From Amycolatopsis azurea DSM 43854 (lineage in GTDB: Bacteria > Actinomycetota > Actinomycetes > Mycobacteriales > Pseudonocardiaceae): 64,000 bases of DNA. The notes below the pieces were generated by a model. It had not been told where the DNA came from and did no database searches. It saw only the letters and a program-made list of their open reading frames with translations. Shown here one piece after another: positions 17,372-25,304 of the stretch; position 1 is the first letter of the stretch, and every line of letters begins with the position of its first letter. A program made the position numbers and the translations under genes. Location of the stretch: the NCBI RefSeq assembly GCF_001995215.1, contig NZ_MUXN01000024.1, positions 62,075-126,074 of the forward strand, written 5' to 3'.

Positions 17372-17512
17372 GAGGGACGACACACGTGACTGGATGGACG
17401 ACACGCGTGTCCAGGCGGACGACTCGCGGCGAGGTCCCGGTCATGAGCGTGTCGTCCGTTCAGTCACACGTGTCGTCCGTCTGATCACACGTGCCGTCCG
17501 CCCGGTCACGTG
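17372..17512. repeat. Large inverted repeat built of 21-22 bp units
   Basis: The left half has three tandem imperfect units beginning GGACGACacacgtg (17374), GGACGACacgcgtg (17396) and GGACGACtcgcgg (17417). The right half has three units in opposite orientation ending GTGTCGTCC, GTGTCGTCC and GTGCCGTCC, with the same 21-22 base period. A 20-base centre (about 17429-17446) separates the halves. It lies between the starts and ends of no obvious operon partner. It has no coding sense and no CRISPR-like spacing. Confidence 0.75.
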
Positions 17513-17596
17513 GCGGTGAGGCGTCGGTGCGGGCAGCGCCGAGCGTCGCGAGGCTGTTCCGGAGGCGGCCTTTATGACACGTCTGCTCTACCACTC

Positions 17597-18133
17597 TTAG
17601 TGGGCACCCACTCCGCGCAGGAAGGTGCCGACGAGCAGGTCGGCGGCGCGTGGGGCGTCCATGTCCTCCCGCGAGGCCAGATGGAGGAGCTGGATCAGCA
17701 GGCGGCTCGCCCAGCCCTCGGGGATGTCGGCGCGGAGGAAACCCTCGTCCGTGGCTCGCTGGAGGAACGTGTCCACTTCGGCGGTGAGCCGGCTTCGGCG
17801 GTCCTGGATGGACGGTTCGGTGCGCATCCGGGTCAGCTCGACCGGCCACGCGCGGTTGACCTCGATGATGCCTTCGACATAGCGGTGCAGGGCCACCGTG
17901 ACCGCGGTCTCGGTGAACCGGGCGGCGCGGACGACTTCTTCGACCGCGGTCAGCCGTGAGTCGTAGATGGCCGCCAAGAGGTCTTCACGGGAGGCGAAGC
18001 GCCGATAGACGGTACGCCTGTCGACACCTGCTTCGGCGGCGATCGCGCCGATGCTCGCCGACGGGTCGTGAGCGAGCATCCGCGCACCCGTGGTCAGGAC
18101 CGCTTCGAGATTGCGCGCCGCATCAGCTCTCAT
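17597..18133 (-). CDS. TetR/AcrR family transcriptional regulator
   Basis: A 178-residue protein. The HTH is at about residues 8-55 (AARNLEAVLTTGARML, IGAIAAEAGVDRRTVYRRFASREDLLAAI). The C-terminal part is typical of the SbtR/YsiA-like actinobacterial regulators. It is divergent from the aldehyde dehydrogenase gene, with a 78-bp gap, and probably represses it. No fully convincing palindrome was found in the gap. Confidence 0.85.
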   Translation of the reverse strand: MRADAARNLEAVLTTGARMLAHDPSASIGAIAAEAGVDRRTVYRRFASREDLLAAIYDSRLTAVEEVVRAARFTETAVTVALHRYVEGIIEVNRAWPVELTRMRTEPSIQDRRSRLTAEVDTFLQRATDEGFLRADIPEGWASRLLIQLLHLASREDMDAPRAADLLVGTFLRGVGAH

Positions 18134-18211
18134 GACCGGGAATGTATCACGCGACTGTGTTGTTAACCGTCATAAGTGCTACGTTGATGTGACAGTTGGA
18201 GAGGTGGAACG

Positions 18212-19663
18212 ATGATCACGAACGACAAGCTCTTCATCGGAGGCGAGTGGACGGCGCCGAACGACCCGACACCGCTGGACATCGTGTCCCCGCACGATCA
18301 GTCGGTACTGGGGCGCGTCGTCCAGGCGCTGCCCGCCGACATCGACCGCGCCGTCGCCGCGGCGAGGACCGCCTTCGACGAAGGGCCGTGGCCGCGAACC
18401 TCGCCGGAGGAGCGGATCGCGGTGCTCCGGCGCCTGAACGCGCTGAGGGAGGCCCGCGCGGACGAGGTCGCGGAGGTGATCTCGGCGGAGAACGGTTCGG
18501 CCCTCTGGTTCACCCGGGCCGGGCAGCCCGGGGTGGGTCGTCTGGCCGTCTCGTACCTGAAGGCGGCCGAGGAATTCGGCTGGGAGGAGACGCTCACGCC
18601 GTCGGATCCGAGCGCGCCGTTCCGGTCGATCGTGCGCCGCGAACCGATCGGTGTGGTCGCCGCGATCATCCCGTGGAACTCGCCGTTCTCGGCGTCGATG
18701 GCCAAGATCGTCCCGGCACTGCTCGCGGGGAACACGGTCGTCCTCAAGGTCTCTCCGGAGAACTCGCTCAGCATGAGCCTGCTCGCGGACATGCTGGCGG
18801 AGGCCGGGCTGCCGTCCGGGGTGATCAGCGTGCTGCCCGCGGACCGGGAGACCAGCGAGTACCTGGTGAAACACCCCGGCGTCGACAAGATCGCGTTCAC
18901 CGGGTCGACCGCCGCCGGCCGCCGGATCGCGTCGCTGGCGGGGGAGCGGCTGAAGCGGGTCAGCCTGGAGCTGGGCGGCAAATCCGCCGCCGTGATCCTG
19001 CCCGACGCCGTCCTGGCCGACGTGATCGCCGGACTGAAGTTCGGCTCCCTGCTCAACAACGGCGAAGCGTGCATCGCGCAGACGCGGATCCTCGCGCCGA
19101 GGAACCGGTACGACGAGGTCGTCGCCGGGCTCAAGGAGATGATGGAGTCCCTCGTCGTCGGAGACCCGGCCGACGAGAAGACCTTCATCGGCCCGATGGT
19201 GCGGCCCGGCCAGCAGCAGCGGGTGCGCGACTACATCGAACTCGGCGTCGCCGAAGGCGCGCGGCTGGTCACCGGCGGTTCCGGAGTCCCGGTGGGCCTG
19301 GACAAGGGCAACTACGTCACGCCGACGTTGTTCGCCGACGTCGACGGCGAGATGCGCATCGCCCAGGAGGAGATCTTCGGGCCGGTGCTGGTCGTCATGC
19401 CTTACGACGACGAGGACGACGCCGTCCGCATCGCCAACGACTCGGAGTACGGGCTCTCCGGCGGCGTCTGGTCCGCCGACGAGGAGCACGCGCTCGCCGT
19501 CGCGCGGCGGATGCGCACCGGGACCGTCACCGTCAACGGGGCGCCGATCGGCTTCGACGGCCCCTTCGGTGGCTTCAAAGCCAGCGGCGTCGGTCGCGAA
19601 TACGGTGCGGCGGGCCTCGCTCAGTACGTGGAGCTGAAGACCGTCACCGTGCCGGCACGGTGA
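18212..19663 (+). CDS. NAD(P)-dependent aldehyde dehydrogenase
   Basis: A 483-residue member of the ALDH superfamily, normal in length. The Rossmann part contains IIPWNSPFSASMAKIVPALLAG, AFTGSTAAGRRI follows, the general-base Glu is in SLELGGKSAAV (about residue 253) and the catalytic Cys is in NNGEACIAQTR (about residue 287). QEEIFGPVLVV and PFGGFKASGVGREYG complete the pattern. It resembles the actinobacterial group acting on aliphatic or aromatic aldehydes in catabolic routes. The divergent TetR gene suggests substrate induction. The true substrate is unknown. Confidence 0.9.
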   Translation: MITNDKLFIGGEWTAPNDPTPLDIVSPHDQSVLGRVVQALPADIDRAVAAARTAFDEGPWPRTSPEERIAVLRRLNALREARADEVAEVISAENGSALWFTRAGQPGVGRLAVSYLKAAEEFGWEETLTPSDPSAPFRSIVRREPIGVVAAIIPWNSPFSASMAKIVPALLAGNTVVLKVSPENSLSMSLLADMLAEAGLPSGVISVLPADRETSEYLVKHPGVDKIAFTGSTAAGRRIASLAGERLKRVSLELGGKSAAVILPDAVLADVIAGLKFGSLLNNGEACIAQTRILAPRNRYDEVVAGLKEMMESLVVGDPADEKTFIGPMVRPGQQQRVRDYIELGVAEGARLVTGGSGVPVGLDKGNYVTPTLFADVDGEMRIAQEEIFGPVLVVMPYDDEDDAVRIANDSEYGLSGGVWSADEEHALAVARRMRTGTVTVNGAPIGFDGPFGGFKASGVGREYGAAGLAQYVELKTVTVPAR

Positions 19664-19668
19664 CGGTC
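19639..19668. terminator. Perfect 30-bp palindrome at the ALDH stop, probable bidirectional terminator
   Basis: GACCGTCACCGTGCC and its exact reverse complement abut with no loop, so the hairpin would have a short melted tip. It includes the last codons and stop of the aldehyde dehydrogenase gene and lies 9 bases from the end of the convergent gene at 19677. No T-tract is seen. Confidence 0.55.
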
Positions 19669-19676
19669 GCGAGCCG

Positions 19677-19928
19677 TCACGACGGACGGGTGCCGGGGAT
19701 GCGGATCGTGATCCGCTCGTCCTCGGCCACGATCCGCTGAAGCCGGAACCGGCAGAGGGCGTGGAACATCTCGCCCAGTGCCTCGGGGTCGATCCGGCCT
19801 TCGAGGTCCCGCCTGCTCGCGTTGAGCACCCTGCTGATCACGGCCGCGGGCACACGGCCACCGAACTCGCCCATCAGCCAGACACCGATTTCGCCGATCT
19901 CCTCCGTGATCGTGCACTGCGCGGTCAT
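19677..19928 (-). CDS. Small helical protein, possible three-helix dimerisation domain
   Basis: An 83-residue protein. The ATG at 19928 is preceded by GGGGTAAGG; longer in-frame versions up to 20003 have no better start. The sequence (EEIGEIGVWLMGEFG, PAAVISRVLNASRRDLEGR, ALGEMFHALCRFRL) predicts three helices with no catalytic motif. It resembles the short actinobacterial proteins with a three-helical bundle dimerisation domain found with envelope or secretion genes, but I am not sure of the family. It converges with the aldehyde dehydrogenase gene. Confidence 0.5.
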   Translation of the reverse strand: MTAQCTITEEIGEIGVWLMGEFGGRVPAAVISRVLNASRRDLEGRIDPEALGEMFHALCRFRLQRIVAEDERITIRIPGTRPS

Positions 19929-20172
19929 CAGCCTTACCCCTCTGCGTCGGAGTTCCGCCGGGCTTGTCCCGGTGAAATCGCGACGCGCGAGGCAAAACCC
20001 CATGACGGGAAACCCGCGAGATTGCTCTACTCGGCCTAACGGGTCCCAGGTTGCACGGAACCGTGCAGCGGGCCGGAGTGATCTCCGGGGAAACCCTGAT
20101 GCGATCGACTGCCGCTTGTGTAAGCCTCGAAATTGACCATTGTGGACAGTCGGAGAGGAGGGCGCACGCGTA

Positions 20173-20706
20173 GTGGCCCCACCAAGGGATGAAGAAACCG
20201 AGCAGTGGATAGCGGAGCTGACGGCGCTCAGCGACCTTTACCGGTCGGCCGAGAGCGGCGGATCGGCGGAAGCGGTGTCGCACGCCGGGTGGCACACCGG
20301 GGCCCGGCTCTGGCCAGGCAGCGCGAACGGGCGGCTGCTGGCCTACAACGATTCGGGCGTCGAAGCGGAATGCATCTTCCGTGAGGGCGAGAAGACGCTT
20401 TTCAACATCATGAGCACCGGCTACGGGAACGACACCACCGAACGCGGTTTCGCGGTGTGGAGTTCGCGGCCGGGCGCGCTGGGAGCGATCGACCCGAGCG
20501 TGACCCGGTTGGAGGTGGCCGACGCGGAGGGCGCCGTCGTCCAGGCCGACATCGTGGCCCACACCTTCGCCGTGGACGTCGACCTGGGTCCGGCGCCTCG
20601 GACGATCGACGAGGTGTTCGCCCCCTGGGAGCCCCCGGAGCTGACGGTCCGGGTGTACGGCGAGGGCGACGCGTTGCGCTACGAAGGTCCATTGCTGGTC
20701 CAGTGA
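20173..20706 (+). CDS. Conserved-looking protein of unknown function
   Basis: A 177-residue soluble protein starting at the GTG at 20173, 10 bases after a strong GAGAGGAGGG site. It is acidic and rich in Gly, with predicted beta strands in the middle (GRLLAYNDSGVEAECIF, KTLFNIMSTGYGNDTTERGF) and no signal peptide or membrane span. Codon use is typical of real genes here. I do not recognise the family. A 57-bp perfect palindrome follows seven bases after its stop and may end transcription. Confidence 0.6.
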   Translation: MAPPRDEETEQWIAELTALSDLYRSAESGGSAEAVSHAGWHTGARLWPGSANGRLLAYNDSGVEAECIFREGEKTLFNIMSTGYGNDTTERGFAVWSSRPGALGAIDPSVTRLEVADAEGAVVQADIVAHTFAVDVDLGPAPRTIDEVFAPWEPPELTVRVYGEGDALRYEGPLLVQ

Positions 20707-20712
20707 CGGGTA

Positions 20713-20769
20713 AGTACGTGAAGGCCCCCTTCATTGCGTTAGGCGCAATGAAGGGGGCCTTCACGTACT
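20713..20769. repeat. Palindromic element with perfect 26-bp arms
   Basis: Arms at 20713-20738 and 20744-20769 are exact reverse complements around the 5-base loop TTAGG. The outer part (CGTGAAGGCC-CCTT) matches the arms of the elements at 127-202 and 36080-36155, so it belongs to the same wider family with a different inner arm. It sits between convergent genes (stops at 20706 and 20776) and may work as a bidirectional terminator. Confidence 0.8.
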
Positions 20770-20775
20770 GGGGAA

Positions 20776-22239
20776 TCAGCCGTTCGGAGTGGTGATCACC
20801 GCGAACTTGGATCCCTGACTCGCGATCCGCTCGCTGAGATCGGTCGTGATCGTCTCGATCGGCGCGTAGTTGTTCAGCTCACCGGCCTGGCAGGGACCCG
20901 ACCGGGACTGCTGGTTGCCGATCAGGATGCCCAGTGCCGCGTGATCGGCCTGGCTGAACAGCGGTCCGCCGCTGTCGCCCGGACGGGCGCACAGGTCGGT
21001 GTTGATGCCGACGTCCGTGGACAGGACCCGGCCGCAGCGGGTTCCGACGAGGTAGCCGGCGCCCGCGCCACTGTCGACGGAGTCCGGGTAGTTCACCGCG
21101 CTCGACGCCGTCCCGGAAGCACAGACGACATACCCCGCCTTGATGTCGGCGAGCTTGCGGGCGCCGGTGATGTACTCGTCGACCGAGGTGGCCTGCTGAC
21201 CGCACGGGGTGTCGCCGTTGCTGTCCATGCCACCGTTGCGGCAGTACTTCAGCACCCGGTTGCGGCCGGTCTGGCCTTCGAGCCACTTCGTCGATGCCGC
21301 GTCGTTGACGTACGGCAGCGCCGCGTAGTCGTACGGGTAGGAACTCTTCTCGATGCCGTGCTGCTGCACGACCTCGTTGCCGTTGTGCTGGGTCGGCGTG
21401 TTGTTGGTCTTCGTCCGCATGCAGTGGCCCGCGGTCAGGACCCAGCCCTTGCCGGGGAAACCGCCGCCGGTGGACCGCAGGTTGAAGGCGCTGGTGCAGC
21501 CGCCCCAGGTGCCGTCGTCCCGCTTCATGTCCAACCGGAGGCCGCCGCGCATCGGGCCGTAGTTCGTGCAGTAGAGCGGATGACAGAAACCCAGGTCCAC
21601 GTTCGGCGTGGACAGCGCGTTCGGGTTCTTCAGCACACGTGAGACGACCATGCCGGATTCCGCCGACGCGGCCGCTTGAGCCGTGTTCGCTTCGGCGGCG
21701 GCGGCGCGAACAGCCGCCTTCTCCTGTGCCACCCAGTCGCGTTCCCACAGCACGACGCGGTTCTCGGACTCGCTCACCGACGGCAGGTAGACCGCTTCCG
21801 GCCCCGCGCCGACCTTGGCCGCGACACGGTCCTTCGCCGCCGTGAGCTGCCGCAACGAGTGCTGGACCTGTTGCGTGCGAACGCCGGAACGGTCCGGCAT
21901 CGCCTTGAGATACGGCTCCGCCGCCGCGGGCTTGGTCATGGCCACGACCAGCTGGCCCTTGTCCTGATCGAGCCACAGGCCGCCGTACTCGGCGCCGCGA
22001 TCGCGTCGCAGCAGCTCGTCCAGTTTGAGGCCGTCCGTCTGCAATTCCAGACGGCGCAACGCTTCCTGTTCGTTAACCCGGTAGTTGTCGACCAGGTATC
22101 GCACCGATTCCCGTACCGAAGCGGGATCGAGCGAGGTGTGGAACGACTGTACGGTGTCGGCCGACGCCGAGCCGCTCAGTGCCGCTGTCGCCGCCAGCAC
22201 CGAAACGGCCAGGCCCCCCAGTCTTCTAGCTCTCCGCAC
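20776..22239 (-). CDS. Secreted trypsin-like serine protease (S1) with pro-region
   Basis: A 487-residue preproprotein; the GTG at 22239 follows GAGGAGATC. A signal peptide spans about residues 1-27 (LAVSVLAATAALSGSASA). The next roughly 170 residues form a helical pro-region of the alpha-lytic type (SVRYLVDNYRVNEQEALRRLE, LWLDQDKGQLVVAM). The protease domain shows the His in LTAGHC, the Asp in YDYAAL and the Ser in RPGDSGGPLF, with several cysteine pairs. It acts outside the cell. The length and extra cysteines resemble larger Streptomyces S1 proteases. Confidence 0.87.
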   Translation of the reverse strand: MRRARRLGGLAVSVLAATAALSGSASADTVQSFHTSLDPASVRESVRYLVDNYRVNEQEALRRLELQTDGLKLDELLRRDRGAEYGGLWLDQDKGQLVVAMTKPAAAEPYLKAMPDRSGVRTQQVQHSLRQLTAAKDRVAAKVGAGPEAVYLPSVSESENRVVLWERDWVAQEKAAVRAAAAEANTAQAAASAESGMVVSRVLKNPNALSTPNVDLGFCHPLYCTNYGPMRGGLRLDMKRDDGTWGGCTSAFNLRSTGGGFPGKGWVLTAGHCMRTKTNNTPTQHNGNEVVQQHGIEKSSYPYDYAALPYVNDAASTKWLEGQTGRNRVLKYCRNGGMDSNGDTPCGQQATSVDEYITGARKLADIKAGYVVCASGTASSAVNYPDSVDSGAGAGYLVGTRCGRVLSTDVGINTDLCARPGDSGGPLFSQADHAALGILIGNQQSRSGPCQAGELNNYAPIETITTDLSERIASQGSKFAVITTPNG

Positions 22240-22305
22240 GAGATCTCCTCACATGTCGGGGACTTCGCGATCATTTAACCGGAGGTCGCCGAACAGGTGT
22301 GGAGA

Positions 22306-22356
22306 GTTCCCGGCAATGCTGGGAACCCCGTGCCGGCCAACCGGACGGCACGGGGC
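22306..22356. terminator. Two adjacent hairpins after the 22365 gene
   Basis: GTTCCCGGCA-TGCTGGGAAC (22306-22326) and CCCCGTGCCG-CGGCACGGGG (22327-22356) are side-by-side inverted repeats. They lie just beyond the stop of the minus-strand gene at 22365 and before the protease promoter, so they probably separate the two transcripts. Confidence 0.45.
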
Positions 22357-22364
22357 AAAACACG

Positions 22365-22766
22365 CTACAGACTCGGCTCCCGGCGCTGCTTTCCTTGGCG
22401 GGCTTTGACGATCCAAGCGCCGAAAAGGGTCAGCAGGCCGACGAAGGTCCCCGCCGACGCGCCGATCTCCGGCGTGCTGATCCTGATGACGCCGACGACG
22501 ATCGCGCCGCCGATCGTCAGCAGGAGGCACATCCGCAGTGTCGGGGCCCAGCCGGCGAGAACGGCCATCGCGAGGCAGAGCCAGCTGTCGCGGGTCTGCA
22601 CTTTGCGGTGGCGTCCCGGTGTCCGCAGAAGAGGCCGCGCCGCGCGGATCATCTCCGCGGACGTGGCGACCCGGCGACGGGGCTCCTCGACGTGCTCGAT
22701 GACGACTTTGACCCGTCGGGGCGGGCTGTTGTCTGGTGTCTTCGCATTATCAGGCTGTAAGGTCAC
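22365..22766 (-). CDS. Small membrane protein of unknown function
   Basis: A 133-residue protein. The GTG at 22766 is chosen because AAGGACAGG precedes it; the frame stays open upstream to 22880. Residues 1-55 are polar and basic (RRVKVVIEHVEEPRRRV, then arginine-rich). The C-terminal half has about three hydrophobic spans (CLAMAVLAGW, CLLLTIGGAIVVGVI, GTFVGLLTLFGAWIV) and ends with a basic tail. No family recognised; the cytoplasmic head may be an anchor or adaptor. Confidence 0.5.
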   Translation of the reverse strand: MTLQPDNAKTPDNSPPRRVKVVIEHVEEPRRRVATSAEMIRAARPLLRTPGRHRKVQTRDSWLCLAMAVLAGWAPTLRMCLLLTIGGAIVVGVIRISTPEIGASAGTFVGLLTLFGAWIVKARQGKQRREPSL

Positions 22767-23323
22767 GGCGTCCTGTCCTTGTTCTAGCGAGCTGGGCGAA
22801 TGGACATCCGCGTGGCCTCCTGTTACCGCAGGGGGCCACGCGCGCGTTACCGGTTCTTGACCCGGTGCGGCTGAGAACATCTTGGCGAAAGCAGTCTGTG
22901 ACCGTTCAGTAGTACTGCGTGTGTCGCGCTGAACGGTATGCCTGCGTCGCTCAACGGTCTGGGTGACTCCGAAAACTACTAAAAGTAGTCATTGGCGCCG
23001 AATGGACGAGCGTCGTCAAACAGCCTCGGCGGGCCGACGGCTTGCCTTCCCGGCGTCTGGCCAGGTCATCACGGGTTGCGTCGCCGCACTGATCCACGCA
23101 GGTGGAGAAGCATGTCGTCGAAGTCGTGCGCGGTACTTCCGCGGTATGAAAAATGCTGATCGCAACGGCAGGCTACGGTCAACTTCGACCAAATCCGAGC
23201 ATCGATGCTCACGGTGAGTTCACTCGATCAGGCGGTCGAACGACCGTGACTACGGCACTTGGCTCACCAACAGCGAGTGACTGCTCTTTCCGGGTGGTCA
23301 CACTCCGGACATGTGCTCGTGGA
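22767..23323. other. 557-bp intergenic region, no gene recognised
   Basis: An 84-codon open frame on the plus strand at 22963-23217 has poor codon bias and I do not call it. Two inverted repeats are present: CCGTTCAG (22902-22909) with CTGAACGG (22929-22936), and ACTACT-AAA-AGTAGT (22975-22989). They may be operators for the leftward gene at 22766 or for something not seen. The region is lower in GC than its neighbours. Confidence 0.4.
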
Positions 23324-24154
23324 TCAGGCGTCGGCCGTGCGCGTGGCGTGAAGGCTGCTCAGCAGCGTGAGGGCGTGGGCACTCGGTGTGGCGGGTTCCG
23401 CGTGGTAGATGATCAGTTGCTGTCCAGGCGCGCCGCGGACGTCGAGCGCCTGGTAAGTGAGTGTCAGCGGACCGACGTCGGGATGCACGAGGTGTTTGGG
23501 CTCGCGGGTCTTGCCGCGCACCTGGTGGGTCTCCCAAAGCTCCCGGAATCGCGCGCTGCCTTCGCCGAGTTCCGCCACCAGTGCTCGCAGACCGGGTTCG
23601 TGCGAGCCGAAGCCCGCCGCGACTCGGAGATTCGCCACGGTCGCCTGTGCCGTCCAGTCCCAGCGTGCGTAGAACCGTTGTCCCGCCGGATCGAGGAAGG
23701 TCATGCGCGCGAGGTTGTCCGCCGTGCGGAACGCCGAGAACAGCGCGTCGGCGAGGGTGTTCGTGGCCAAAATGTTCAGGAGGGGATCGAGGACGAAGGC
23801 GGGAGTGTGCGGGTAGCCGTCCATGAGCCGGCGCAGTTCGGGGCTCACCGCCTGGGACGTCGGCGCGGGTGTGTCGCCCGGTGTCGCCCCGGCGAGGCGG
23901 TACAGGTGCTCGCGCGCGTCGGGATCGAGATCCAAGGCGCGAGAGAGCGCGTCGAGCACCTGCGGTGATGGATGGGTTTCGCGGCCCTGTTCCAGGCGCG
24001 TGTAGTAGTCGGCGTTCACTCCGGCGAGGACGGCCACTTCTTCGCGGCGCAGCCCGGGCACCTTGCGACGGCCGGAATAGAGGACGCCCGCGTCTTCGGG
24101 GGTCCGCCCCGCGCGGCGTGCCCGCAGGAACGCTCCCAGCTCACCGTTGCCCAT
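23324..24154 (-). CDS. XRE-type regulator with MmyB-like ligand-binding domain
   Basis: A 276-residue regulator. The N-terminal HTH (FLRARRAGRTPEDAG, GLRREEVAVLAGVNADYYTRLEQGR) is the form seen in the large actinobacterial MmyB group. The C-terminal half (PAFVLDPLLNILATNTLADALF, FLDPAGQRFYARWDW, HPDVGPLTLTYQALDV) is the PAS-like MmyB domain, which may bind a lipid. It is divergent from the Atu4866-type/SDR pair, a very common arrangement, and a 13-bp-arm palindrome lies between them. Confidence 0.9.
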   Translation of the reverse strand: MGNGELGAFLRARRAGRTPEDAGVLYSGRRKVPGLRREEVAVLAGVNADYYTRLEQGRETHPSPQVLDALSRALDLDPDAREHLYRLAGATPGDTPAPTSQAVSPELRRLMDGYPHTPAFVLDPLLNILATNTLADALFSAFRTADNLARMTFLDPAGQRFYARWDWTAQATVANLRVAAGFGSHEPGLRALVAELGEGSARFRELWETHQVRGKTREPKHLVHPDVGPLTLTYQALDVRGAPGQQLIIYHAEPATPSAHALTLLSSLHATRTADA

Positions 24155-24180
24155 GACGCCAGGGTAGGTCGGTGCACGCC

Positions 24181-24213
24181 GGGTTGGCTGGGTGTGGCAT
24201 ACCCAGCCAACCC
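24181..24213. promoter_or_regulatory. Probable operator of the MmyB-like regulator
   Basis: GGGTTGGCTGGGT (24181-24193) and ACCCAGCCAACCC (24201-24213) are exact reverse complements around seven bases. The site lies between the divergent starts at 24154 and 24256, close to where a promoter for the Atu4866-SDR pair would be. Confidence 0.65.
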
Positions 24214-24255
24214 GGGTCCTGCCATCGGTTCCCGCCGTCGCCGACGCTGGTCGTT

Positions 24256-24525
24256 ATGACAAGCGAAATCGACGTGGTCGGCATGTGGGTCACCGCGGAC
24301 GGCCACATCCGGCAGGAACTGCGCGCGGACGGTCGCTACGACGAAGCGCGCGGTGCCCGCCGCAGCGCCTATACCGGCCGCTATGTGGTGACCGGGAACC
24401 ATCTCGACTATGTGGACGACACCGGGTTCACCGCGACGGGCGACATCCGTGACGGCGTGCTCTATCACGAGCATCTCGTTCTGTATCGCGAGTCCGACGA
24501 TCGACGTGCGCAGGTGCGGCGATGA
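24256..24525 (+). CDS. Atu4866-domain small protein
   Basis: An 89-residue protein. The sequence (VVGMWVTADGHIRQELRADG, SAYTGRYVVTGNHLDYVDD, GFTATGDIRDGVLYH) fits the Atu4866 family, a small beta-barrel of unknown function often paired with SDRs and MmyB-type regulators. The ATG at 24256 is 43 bases past the operator-like palindrome. Its stop overlaps the SDR start (ATGA), so the two are co-translated. A lipocalin-like ligand-holding role is only a guess. Confidence 0.8.
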   Translation: MTSEIDVVGMWVTADGHIRQELRADGRYDEARGARRSAYTGRYVVTGNHLDYVDDTGFTATGDIRDGVLYHEHLVLYRESDDRRAQVRR

Positions 24526-25292
24526 ACCTGTCGCAGTCCGGCCGCGCGCTGGCGGGCAAGGTCGCGCTGATCACCGGCGCGACCGGTGGCATCGGCCGGG
24601 CCACCGCGGAACTGTTCGCCCGCGAGGGTGCCCGCCTGATCGTCACGGATGTCGCTCAGGGGGCTGTGGACGAACTCGCCGCGCGCCTGGCGACCGAGGG
24701 CGTCGACGTGGTGGGGGCCCGGCTGGACGTCTCGTCGGCCGAGAACTGGAGCGAGATCATCGACCTGACCAGGCGGCGGTTCGACAGGCTCGACGTCCTG
24801 GTCAATCTCGCCGGCATCGTGGACTGGCCCGGGATCGAGGACACCACACAGGACGCCTGGGACCGGGTGATCGCGGTCAACCAGACAGGCACCTGGCTGG
24901 GGATGAAGACCGCCATGCCCCTGCTGCGTGCCTCCGGCAACGCCTCGGTCGTCAACACCTCCTCGGTGCTCGGCTTGGTCGGCAGCGGAGCGGCCGCCGC
25001 CTATCAGGCGTCCAAAGGCGCGGTGCGGCTGCTGACCAAGACCGCGGCCGTCGAATACGCGACCCGCGGCGTCCGGGTCAACTCGGTGCACCCCGGGGTC
25101 ATCGCCACCCCGATGATCCAGGATCTGCTCGACGAACAGGGAGATGAACAATCCGACATCGTGCGCACTCCCATGCGGCGCGCGGGGGTCCCCGCCGAGG
25201 TGGCCTCGGTGATGCTCTTCCTGGCAAGCGACGGATCTTCGTACGTCACCGGTGCGGAACTCGTCGTCGACGGCGGGCTCACCGCCTACTGA
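24522..25292 (+). CDS. Short-chain dehydrogenase/reductase (SDR)
   Basis: A 256-residue classical SDR. The cofactor motif is TGATGGIGRAT (about residues 19-29), NLAGIVDWPG carries the N-A-G motif, the catalytic Ser is in VVNTSSVLGLVG and the Y-x-x-x-K is in YQASKGAV. The C-terminus has VTGAELVVDGG. The Asp in VTDVA at the end of the second strand favours NAD(H) over NADP(H). It overlaps the upstream Atu4866-type gene. The substrate is unknown. Confidence 0.92.
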   Translation: MNLSQSGRALAGKVALITGATGGIGRATAELFAREGARLIVTDVAQGAVDELAARLATEGVDVVGARLDVSSAENWSEIIDLTRRRFDRLDVLVNLAGIVDWPGIEDTTQDAWDRVIAVNQTGTWLGMKTAMPLLRASGNASVVNTSSVLGLVGSGAAAAYQASKGAVRLLTKTAAVEYATRGVRVNSVHPGVIATPMIQDLLDEQGDEQSDIVRTPMRRAGVPAEVASVMLFLASDGSSYVTGAELVVDGGLTAY

Positions 25293-25304
25293 GGTCACGT
25301 CGAC

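Noticed and set aside
17372..17512. Possible CRISPR array
   Set aside because: The units are inverted between the halves, the gaps are only about 8 bases, and no cas gene is present.
22963..23217. An 84-codon frame on the plus strand
   Set aside because: Codon third positions are not G/C-biased, there is no ribosome site and no family resemblance.
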